Origin: CAZWIT01 sp964533435
GTDB lineage: Bacteria; Patescibacteriota; Patescibacteriia; UBA1558; GWA2-36-10
DNA length: 10,548 nucleotides
Direction of reading: 5' to 3'
Assembly: GCA_964533435.1 (NCBI GenBank)
Contig: CAZHLU010000031.1
Span: forward strand, 1-10,548
Shown in pieces: positions 5,265 through 10,548 of this stretch. The notes below the pieces were generated by a model. The model was not told the origin of the DNA. It did not search any database and worked only from the letters and a program-made list of their open reading frames with translations. The translations under genes and the position numbers were made by a program. Positions within the stretch are counted from its first letter, which is position 1. Each line of letters begins with the position of its first letter.

Positions 5265-6854
5265 TTATTGTTGAGCTGGCACAACTCCTGTCTTAGTCGG
5301 AAGTGGTGTTGTATTTAAAATAGCTTTTAAATCTTCCCACTTAGTAATACAAGTTTTATCAATACAGATTCCATTAGTAGTAATACCTTTATCATTAATA
5401 GTTAGACGATTATCACCATGCCAAAAATTTAGAGCACCGCCGGTCATGTTCTGATAAATTCCCCAGTGTTGATTGTTGCCACTTTGAATATCTAATTCTG
5501 CATTACCGTTAGTTGTTTTGAGATGTAAATTACTATTAGGACTATCGGTGCCAATACCCAAACGATTATCAGAAGTAAAAACAATATTAGAAGATGGATT
5601 GAAATTAAATTTTATACCAAAAGTTGAATAAACATTATTATTAATATCAATTCGTGGATTTAAATTATTAGAAAAAATTAAATTACCAGCCGCAATTTCT
5701 GTCTCACCGTCAAATCTAGCAGCTAAGGCATTATCTGACCCACTAGCAACTGCACCGTAAACACCAATACTATTATTTCCAACCGCTCTACCATAGACAC
5801 CTTTAAATCCTTGTCCTAAAACACCGGTGCCTGATTCGCTTAGAGCATTACCCACAATACTATCATTAGCAGCTGTACTTACAATACCTTCGCTCTGCAA
5901 ACAAGCGCCTGGGTCTTCTAAATTATTTCCTACACAAATTTTATTAGTACGCAAACCATCTTTTACAACTACCCTACCATCAAAGTAACCGGCATAAGCA
6001 TTTTCAATTCCACTGACCACCTTACCATAAATACCGGCACCATTATTTTGAGAAGCAAAACCGGCAACGCCATAAAAACCATTACCAGTTACACCGTGAC
6101 CCTCTGTCCAGCCCATGGCCGTACCAACCACACCGCTAGTAACACCAATACCCATAATTGGAATATCAGCACTAATCTCTTGACCAAAATCACCCACCAA
6201 TAAATTAGCTGCTCGCAAACCACCTTTAATATCAACCTTGCCATCGAAATAACCAGCGTAAATACCACTACTAGTAGCACTGTCAAAAGAACCAGCTTTA
6301 GCAAAAATAGCATAACTATTTAGTCCAGTAGCCATAAAGCTGCCCGCTTTAGTATTAGCTCCAGAAACTGTGAATTGACCAGCCGTTGATCTGTCGCCAT
6401 ATGCATAAGAGTCTATCGCATTAACATTAGCTTCATGATTTTCAACATTAACCCGAGGAGCAGACAAAGCCCATGGCCATTGTCCGTTTTGTAAAGTTAA
6501 ATTACCATCAAGACGAATAGTACGATCAGAATTTGAATTGATTATTTTAAAATTACCAGTATCTAAGTCTGCGCTTAATGGATTAGTTACGCTACTATTA
6601 GTAGTAACTGTTGTGGCAGCAGGATAAGTTTGGGCAGTAGTTTTAGTTTTGACTGTATTTACTGGCGTAAGCTCTGTTGTGCCATCAGTAGCTGTCACTC
6701 TAGCAACACCAGCATTATAGCCTTGTAAAAACAAAATTTGTTTTTCTGCATCCGAAGGGCCAAATAAACTAAAAGCTAAACTAGGCTGTGGTACTAACCA
6801 AACCATTCCTAAATTGGCAATCAACCAGATGTTTAATAATCTGTTTTTAATCAT
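5265..6854 (-). CDS. Secreted fibre-like surface protein with repeats
   Basis: Product of 529 residues. Residues 1-28 form a signal peptide (RLLNIWLIANLGMVWLV, cleavage probably after LAF or nearby). A Thr/Val-rich linker (60-95) follows. Residues 100-400 are rich in Gly, Asn, Ala and Val and contain the repeat YAGYFDG-V-(I/V)K-GLR at 199-213 and 287-301, a degenerate copy at 376-390, and GVYG/GVAG/GIYG units between. This pattern is known from trimeric beta-helical shafts of phage tail fibres and bacterial surface fibres. LGIGTDSPNSNLHL (432-445) is a frequent fibre module. The end has a cysteine pair in GICIDKTCITKW (495-506), a motif I recall from Patescibacteria surface proteins; ICVGNNLEDPGACL (306-319) is similar. 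The likely role is cell-surface attachment. There is no Shine-Dalgarno site; an extended -10 promoter lies upstream. Confidence 0.75.
   Translation of the reverse strand: MIKNRLLNIWLIANLGMVWLVPQPSLAFSLFGPSDAEKQILFLQGYNAGVARVTATDGTTELTPVNTVKTKTTAQTYPAATTVTTNSSVTNPLSADLDTGNFKIINSNSDRTIRLDGNLTLQNGQWPWALSAPRVNVENHEANVNAIDSYAYGDRSTAGQFTVSGANTKAGSFMATGLNSYAIFAKAGSFDSATSSGIYAGYFDGKVDIKGGLRAANLLVGDFGQEISADIPIMGIGVTSGVVGTAMGWTEGHGVTGNGFYGVAGFASQNNGAGIYGKVVSGIENAYAGYFDGRVVVKDGLRTNKICVGNNLEDPGACLQSEGIVSTAANDSIVGNALSESGTGVLGQGFKGVYGRAVGNNSIGVYGAVASGSDNALAARFDGETEIAAGNLIFSNNLNPRIDINNNVYSTFGIKFNFNPSSNIVFTSDNRLGIGTDSPNSNLHLKTTNGNAELDIQSGNNQHWGIYQNMTGGALNFWHGDNRLTINDKGITTNGICIDKTCITKWEDLKAILNTTPLPTKTGVVPAQQ
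5667..6260 (-). repeat. Three degenerate repeats coding for the fibre shaft
   Basis: Codons for residues 199-221 (6192-6260), 287-309 (5928-5996) and 376-396 (5667-5729) encode copies of an AGYFDG-V-GGL unit, spaced about 88-89 residues apart. The first two match closely; the third keeps only A-RFDG-TEI-AG. The regular spacing suggests duplication of a module of about 265 bases. Confidence 0.6.
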
Positions 6855-6910
6855 AAATTTGTAATTTGTAATTTAAATTTTATATATATAAATATTAAAT
6901 AACTAAAAAT

Positions 6911-6919
6911 ATTATACCA
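6911..6919 (-). promoter_or_regulatory. Extended -10 promoter for the fibre-like gene
   Basis: On the minus strand TGG-TATAAT (6919-6911) is a perfect -10 box with the TGn extension; no -35 box is seen at the usual distance, as is common for extended -10 promoters. The predicted leader is about 50 bases, AT-rich, and includes a direct repeat of AAATTAC just before the ATG. Confidence 0.6.
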
Positions 6920-6945
6920 TATTTTAAAAGCTCCTACTATACTCT

Positions 6946-6974
6946 ATTGCCAGTAGCTAAAATTATGCTAAACT
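6946..6974 (+). promoter_or_regulatory. Promoter of the glyA-folD unit
   Basis: TTGCCA (6946-6951), a 17-base spacer ending in TGC and TAAACT (6969-6974) form a -35/extended -10 promoter. The predicted start is at about 6981, inside the first possible glyA codons, which bears on the choice of start. Confidence 0.5.
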
Positions 6975-6997
6975 AAATGATGTTAAATCATAAAAAC

Positions 6998-8260
6998 ATG
7001 CAATATTTAAGTAAACAAGACCCAGAAATAGCTAAAATAATAAACTCTGAATTAGAGCGTCAGCGTCAAGGTGCTGAAATGATTGCTTCCGAAAATTTTG
7101 TATCCTTGAGCGTCCTAGAAGCCGCTGGCTCAGTGCTAACTAACAAATACGCTGAAGGTTATCCTAGCAAAAGATACTATGGCGGTAATGAATTTATCGA
7201 CCAGTCAGAAAATTTAGCTATTGAAAGAGCCAAGCAATTATTTTCAGCCGAACACGTTAATGTACAGCCTCATTCTGGCTCCCAAGCCAATGCCGAAGCC
7301 TACATGGCTCTAGCTAATTTACACGATACAATTTTAGGATTTTCTTTAGCTCACGGCGGGCACTTAACTCATGGTCACCCCGTAAATTTTTCTGGCAAAT
7401 CTTATAATTTTGTCAGCTACGGCGTATCTAAAGAAACCGAAACTATTGATTTTGATGAAGTACTTAACCAAGCAAAAGCTCATAAACCAAAAATAATTTT
7501 AGCTGGTGCTTCCGCTTATCCTCGTCAAATTGATTTTAATAAATTCAAAAGCATTGCCGATGAAGTCGGTGCATACCTCATGGTAGATATGGCTCATATC
7601 GCTGGCTTGGTAGCAACTGGTTTACACCCTGATCCTATACCAGTTGCCGATGTAGTCACTACTACAACCCACAAAACTTTACGTGGACCACGTGGTGCGA
7701 TGATTTTATCAAAAATCAATGACCGCTTGGATCCAAATAATAAAAAAAATTTAGCTCAAAAAATAGACAGTGCTGTTTTCCCTGGTTTACAAGGTGGACC
7801 ACTAGAGCATATTATTGCTGCTAAAGCAGTTGCTTTTCAAGAAGCTTTACAAGCTACATTTAAAAAATATCAAGAGCAAGTTTTAAAAAACTGCAAAACC
7901 TTGGAAAATAAATTTAAAGCCGCTGGTTTACGCTTGATATCTGGTGGTAGCGATAATCATTTATTATTAATCGATGTTACTACTTTAAATTTGTCCGGTA
8001 AAGAAGCCGAGGCTCTATTGGATGAAAATTATATTTATACCAATAAAAACATGATCCCTTTTGATGCTCGCAAACCAACTGATCCTTCTGGTATTAGATT
8101 AGGTACACCAGCCTTAACTACCCGCGGACTCAAAGAAGCCGAAATGGAAATTATTGCCGAGGTAATCATTGATACTCTAAAAACTAAAAGTGTGAGTGAT
8201 AAAAATAAAAATATTATTTTAGAATTAATGAAAAAGTTTCCACTTTATCCTGAATTATAA
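6998..8260 (+). CDS. glyA: Serine hydroxymethyltransferase
   Basis: Product of 420 residues from this start, the normal length. The enzyme uses pyridoxal phosphate to convert serine and tetrahydrofolate to glycine and 5,10-methylene-tetrahydrofolate in the cytosol. Visible motifs: ASENFVS (30-36), LTNKYAEGYPSKRYYGG (47-63), QPHSGSQANAEAY (90-102), the cofactor aspartate and histidine in VDMAHIAG (196-203), and the Schiff-base lysine in TTTTHKTLRGPRG (K226). SGIRLGTPALTTRG lies at 364-377. The frame also opens at ATGs at 6977 and 6980. I prefer 6998 because MQYLSKQD aligns with the start of Bacillus SHMT (MKHLPAQD) and the promoter's predicted start is near 6981; a leaderless start at 6980 is possible. 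No ribosome-binding site is seen. folD follows after one base, coupling the two folate enzymes. Confidence 0.95.
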   Translation: MQYLSKQDPEIAKIINSELERQRQGAEMIASENFVSLSVLEAAGSVLTNKYAEGYPSKRYYGGNEFIDQSENLAIERAKQLFSAEHVNVQPHSGSQANAEAYMALANLHDTILGFSLAHGGHLTHGHPVNFSGKSYNFVSYGVSKETETIDFDEVLNQAKAHKPKIILAGASAYPRQIDFNKFKSIADEVGAYLMVDMAHIAGLVATGLHPDPIPVADVVTTTTHKTLRGPRGAMILSKINDRLDPNNKKNLAQKIDSAVFPGLQGGPLEHIIAAKAVAFQEALQATFKKYQEQVLKNCKTLENKFKAAGLRLISGGSDNHLLLIDVTTLNLSGKEAEALLDENYIYTNKNMIPFDARKPTDPSGIRLGTPALTTRGLKEAEMEIIAEVIIDTLKTKSVSDKNKNIILELMKKFPLYPEL

Positions 8261-8261
8261 T

Positions 8262-8831
8262 ATGGCTCAAATAATAGATGGCAAAGCAATCGCCGAAAAA
8301 ATAAAAGCAGATCTTGCTCAAGAAATCTTTAGTAATTTTTTACGTCCTAGTCTAGCTGTACTTTTGATTGGTAATGATCCTGCTTCTAGATTATATGTCA
8401 GTCTAAAAAAGAAAGCCTGCCAACAGGTCGGCATTAATTTTCATGAATATTTATTACCAGAAACAATTAGTGAAGATCAAGTCTTAGAAAGTATAAATTT
8501 TTTAAATAAAGATGAAACTGTCCAAGCAATTTTAGTGCAATTACCNNNNNNNNNNNNNNNNNNNNNNNNNNNNNNNNNNNNNNNNNNNNNNNNNNNNNNN
8601 NNNNNNNNNNNNNNNNNNNNNNNNNNNNNNNNNNNNNNNNNNNNNAAAAAAGATGCTATTATTATTGATGTTGGTACTAATAAAATTGGCGATGCAGTAG
8701 TTGGCGATGTAGACTATAGTGGCGTATTTGAAAAAGCAGGACACATTACTCCGGTTCCCGGTGGAGTTGGTCCCATGACAGTAGCCATGCTTTTATATAA
8801 TACTGTGCAGTTATATAAAAATAATAAATAA
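8262..8831 (+). CDS. folD: Methylene-tetrahydrofolate dehydrogenase/cyclohydrolase, interrupted by an assembly gap
   Basis: FolD oxidises 5,10-methylene-tetrahydrofolate with NADP (or NAD) and hydrolyses the product to 10-formyl-tetrahydrofolate. Before the gap the N-terminal catalytic domain is clear: LIDGK-like IIDGKAIA (4-11), LLIGNDPAS (34-42), and YVSLKKKAC (45-53) with the conserved tyrosine Y45 and catalytic lysine K49, then AILVQLP (89-95). After the gap come IDVGTNKIG, VGDVDYSGV, and ITPVPGGVGPMTVAML, the family's C-terminal signature. Only about 155 residues are real sequence; the usual length is about 280-290, so about 115-125 residues, including the GxS dinucleotide-binding segment, are missing. 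The gene itself is probably intact. It starts one base after the glyA stop, so translation is probably coupled; the histidine-phosphatase gene follows 6 bases after its stop. Confidence 0.93.
   Translation: MAQIIDGKAIAEKIKADLAQEIFSNFLRPSLAVLLIGNDPASRLYVSLKKKACQQVGINFHEYLLPETISEDQVLESINFLNKDETVQAILVQLXXXXXXXXXXXXXXXXXXXXXXXXXXXXXXXXXXKKDAIIIDVGTNKIGDAVVGDVDYSGVFEKAGHITPVPGGVGPMTVAMLLYNTVQLYKNNK
8546..8645. other. Assembly gap of exactly 100 Ns inside folD
   Basis: One hundred Ns are a scaffolding placeholder. The flanks fit FolD positions that should be roughly 350-370 bases apart. The reading frame across the gap is kept only by chance. Confidence 0.97.
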
Positions 8832-8837
8832 AAAACT

Positions 8838-9668
8838 ATGGAATCAATAGAAAGAATACATAGTCAAAGTATGGAAGCCGAACCAATAAGCGCTGGTGGC
8901 ACTAAAATATTACTACAAAGACATCAGGAATTTATCAGAGACAAAGAAGATGAAAAAGCTGGACACTTAACTGCTAACGGTAAAGAAACCGGCGAAATAG
9001 AAGCGGAACAAAGAATACAAAATTTAATTGAACAAGTTCCAGAGACAGAAAGGGGCAATTTGTTCTTTTTAATTTTAGCAAGTGATACTACTTATGAAAA
9101 CGGTGGCGCACGATCTATGGAAACTGCCGATATAATAGCTAAAAAGATTCGAGAATTATTAATACAAAATTGTATTAGCGAAGAAAATCTTCTTAATATA
9201 TCCAGAGAATATAGGGGGGCTGAAAATGGCGGCCCTAAACCAGTTGCTAATCTTCGGGAACCTCTAATGTTTGAGGAAAGTCCAGCTTTTGTACAATTTT
9301 TAAAAGAAAAATACCCCGAGTTTAAAGATTTTTGGATTGCCTTCGAAACAGAAGTTGAAAAAGAAACCAGAGAAAAAATGGGCGCTGAAGGGCCAGAAGA
9401 AATGGCTGATAGAATTGAAAAATATCTAAAAGTTTTAAAACGATATTCTGCTTTATTTCATAAAGAAAAACCAGACAGCAGATTAATTATCTGGTGCGTC
9501 TCACATTATGACACGATAAGTCCCTGGACAAAAAAATATGTTTTAGATCAATCTATAACAGAAAATCATCTGCCCGTAGATTACGGCGCTGGTTTAGCAG
9601 TTGATTTAGATGAAGAAGGAAATGCTAGTATTGATACTGAAGGAAAAAAATTTAAATTAGAATTATAA
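8838..9668 (+). CDS. Histidine phosphatase superfamily protein
   Basis: Product of 276 residues, no signal peptide. The superfamily hallmark is visible: ILLQRHQEF (24-32) with R28 and H29, the latter the phospho-accepting histidine; LTANGKETG (44-52) in the place of the usual LTxxGxxQA; a second arginine in ARSMETAD (91-98; compare RAxQTA); and a late histidine in CVSHYDTI (220-227), matching the VSHG-type motif. The middle (120-200) is longer and more charged than in simple phosphoglycerate mutases, with an expected acidic residue near PEEMADRIEKYL (186-197). The substrate cannot be told from sequence; members act on sugar phosphates, nucleotides or proteins. It lies 6 bases behind folD with no visible ribosome-binding site, so it is probably the third gene of the glyA operon, but a functional link to folate is not shown. 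Its stop overlaps the convergent gene by 6 bases. Confidence 0.75.
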   Translation: MESIERIHSQSMEAEPISAGGTKILLQRHQEFIRDKEDEKAGHLTANGKETGEIEAEQRIQNLIEQVPETERGNLFFLILASDTTYENGGARSMETADIIAKKIRELLIQNCISEENLLNISREYRGAENGGPKPVANLREPLMFEESPAFVQFLKEKYPEFKDFWIAFETEVEKETREKMGAEGPEEMADRIEKYLKVLKRYSALFHKEKPDSRLIIWCVSHYDTISPWTKKYVLDQSITENHLPVDYGAGLAVDLDEEGNASIDTEGKKFKLEL

Positions 9669-10235
9669 TTTCGCTTTGTACTTATTTTCCAAATAACTTA
9701 CCGCCGCCTCTATTGACGTAAAAATAGGGGCTTTATGTTTATGAGCTATTTTTTTAAAATATGCTCTACTGCCTAAAACCTGTTTAAAGTCACTACTTTT
9801 AGCCCCACCGTCATAATTTTCTGTCTCTCTTTTTATTATATATTTTTTATGCGTTTTCCAGTTCGGTAAAACAACAGCGTCTGGAGCAAGCCAATTATTA
9901 GAAGCACCCATAATCCATAGCCCCATTTTTTTGGCCTGCATTGTTATTATGTCACTCATTTGGTCCACTTCATCCATGGAAGCAATGCTTTCAAGCCACC
10001 AAGCTCTATTTGGATGCGCGTTGGTAGCTATCCAGAGCTCATCACCGTCAATCCAGTTTTTCTTTTTTTGATTTTTGACAAAATATGTTTTACCAGCACC
10101 AGACGGAGCCAAAATAAAGTAGCCCACAGAATGTGCAATGGTTTTTTTCTTAAAAGAATAAAAAACTAGCCTTCCATCACAAAATGCTTTTGGCACAAAA
10201 CCATGCCGATCATTTATCCTAATAAATTTTGACAT
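9663..10235 (-). CDS. P-loop NTPase, possibly kinase-like, function unknown
   Basis: Product of 190 residues, cytosolic. A Walker A motif is clear: ILAPSGAGKTYF (41-52), fitting A/G-x4-G-K-T with K49 and T50. It is followed by WIDGDELW (61-68), where an Asp-Gly-Asp soon after the P-loop is reminiscent of small nucleoside or nucleotide kinases. The helix MDEVDQMSDIITMQAKKMG (87-105) precedes a hydrophobic strand LWIMGAS (106-112), and a basic stretch, KTHKKYIIKRETENYDGG (127-144), could be a lid with R136. The N-terminal 40 residues form a beta-rich stretch before the P-loop, unusual for simple kinases. I do not recognise a specific family. There is no ribosome-binding site; an extended -10 promoter lies about 22 bases upstream, so the leader is short. 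The stop codon shares a TTATAA palindrome with the convergent gene. Confidence 0.65.
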   Translation of the reverse strand: MSKFIRINDRHGFVPKAFCDGRLVFYSFKKKTIAHSVGYFILAPSGAGKTYFVKNQKKKNWIDGDELWIATNAHPNRAWWLESIASMDEVDQMSDIITMQAKKMGLWIMGASNNWLAPDAVVLPNWKTHKKYIIKRETENYDGGAKSSDFKQVLGSRAYFKKIAHKHKAPIFTSIEAAVSYLENKYKAKL

Positions 10236-10256
10236 AAATTATATTATTACTTTTTT

Positions 10257-10265
10257 ATTATACCA
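10257..10265 (-). promoter_or_regulatory. Extended -10 promoter for the P-loop gene
   Basis: On the minus strand TGG-TATAAT (10265-10257) repeats the extended -10 form seen upstream of the fibre gene. No -35 box is apparent. The start would be near 10250, giving a leader of about 15 bases. Confidence 0.5.
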
Positions 10266-10271
10266 AAAAAC

Positions 10272-10300
10272 ATAAAAACAGCCTACCTAGCTGTTTTTAT
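10272..10300 (-). terminator. Intrinsic terminator of the Nudix gene
   Basis: An 11-bp perfect stem (ATAAAAACAGC at 10272-10282 with GCTGTTTTTAT at 10290-10300) has a 7-base loop; on the minus strand it runs into TTTTTATGTTTTTT. The stem includes the stop codon of the gene at 10297-10548. Confidence 0.8.
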
Positions 10301-10548
10301 TTCACAAATTTTTCTAAAATTTTTTCTTTTATTTTAACGGGTTTTAAATCAATATTCTTTATATCTGTTAAATTTACCCAAGTAGGAATATATTTATTAT
10401 TTTCATTTTGCCGACTTAATTCTGGCTCACCCAATTTCAGCTCACCAGAAAAATTTTTAACTAAAAAATAATTATCTTCCCTGCCCCTATTATCAAATTG
10501 CCAAAGAAATTCTAAACCGCTTATCTCTAAATTTGATTCTTCTTTAAT
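10297..10548 (-). CDS. C-terminal part of a probable Nudix hydrolase
   Basis: The minus strand is open from the right window edge to a TAA at 10299-10297, giving 83 residues. I read LEFLWQFDNRGREDNYF, then LVKNFSGELKLGEPE, then YIPTWVNLTDIKNIDL and a basic C-terminal helix. The order 'NYFLV - GELKLG-PE - Y-P-WV-L-DI' resembles the second half of Nudix hydrolases, which cleave nucleoside diphosphates linked to another group. The Nudix box itself would lie in the missing N-terminal part beyond the window, so the assignment rests on the C-terminal pattern only. The gene ends in a terminator whose stem includes its stop codon. Confidence 0.55.
   Translation of the reverse strand: MKEESNLEISGLEFLWQFDNRGREDNYFLVKNFSGELKLGEPELSRQNENNKYIPTWVNLTDIKNIDLKPVKIKEKILEKFVK

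Noticed and set aside
5667..6260. Repeats considered as a CRISPR array
   Set aside because: The units are degenerate, in frame, spaced about 265 bases apart and encode a fibre motif; there are no short identical repeats with spacers.
6089..6313. Second minus-strand frame inside the fibre gene
   Set aside because: A hydrophobic Val/Leu shadow of the Gly/Ala/Val-rich fibre repeats.
8541..8744. Minus-strand frame through the N gap
   Set aside because: Half of it is unknown sequence and the rest is antisense to folD.
9960..10169. Plus-strand frame opposite the P-loop gene
   Set aside because: Antisense shadow with no start signals; the minus frame has a Walker A motif.

Overview
The window looks like a chromosomal piece of an uncultivated bacterium, probably Patescibacteria (Candidate Phyla Radiation). 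This is inferred from AT-rich DNA, short intergenic spaces, a stand-alone bacterial Elp3, exported proteins with N-terminal and fibre motifs that I recall from that group, and a 100-N scaffold gap typical of a metagenome assembly. I see no tRNA, rRNA, CRISPR array or insertion sequence, and no gene-free stretch above about 150 bases.

Left part (1-1169, minus strand): the start of an exported protein cut by the window edge, a 95-residue Cys-containing small protein, and a 121-residue four-helix membrane protein. The two small genes have strong Shine-Dalgarno sites and good sigma70-type promoters; intrinsic terminators lie downstream of both.

Core (1170-3465): a divergent pair whose ATG codons overlap inside one CATG. 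One gene is a class I methyltransferase with the sequence hallmarks of the Trm9/ALKBH8 wobble-uridine methyltransferases. The other is Elp3, the radical-SAM/acetyltransferase enzyme that makes 5-carboxymethyluridine at tRNA position 34. Together they suggest a compact bacterial cm5U to mcm5U route, which I consider the most interesting content of the window.

Accessory block (3510-5248, plus strand): a secreted protein of unknown function, a small exported protein that is strikingly GC-rich (about 62% by hand count, against roughly 35-40% nearby), and a helix-turn-helix protein. All three start codons are preceded by the same AACCGGAG ribosome-binding sequence. A bidirectional terminator separates this block from a convergent gene for a long secreted fibre-like surface protein (5265-6854, minus).

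Right part (6946-10548): glyA and folD form a tight one-carbon folate unit, followed closely by a histidine-phosphatase-fold gene. folD is interrupted by the assembly gap, which must be larger than its 100 Ns. Convergent to this unit are a P-loop NTPase gene and the C-terminal part of a probable Nudix hydrolase.

Across the window, ribosome-binding sites split in two: the five small accessory genes have clear Shine-Dalgarno sequences, while the enzyme, fibre and left-edge genes have none visible, and several may be leaderless.
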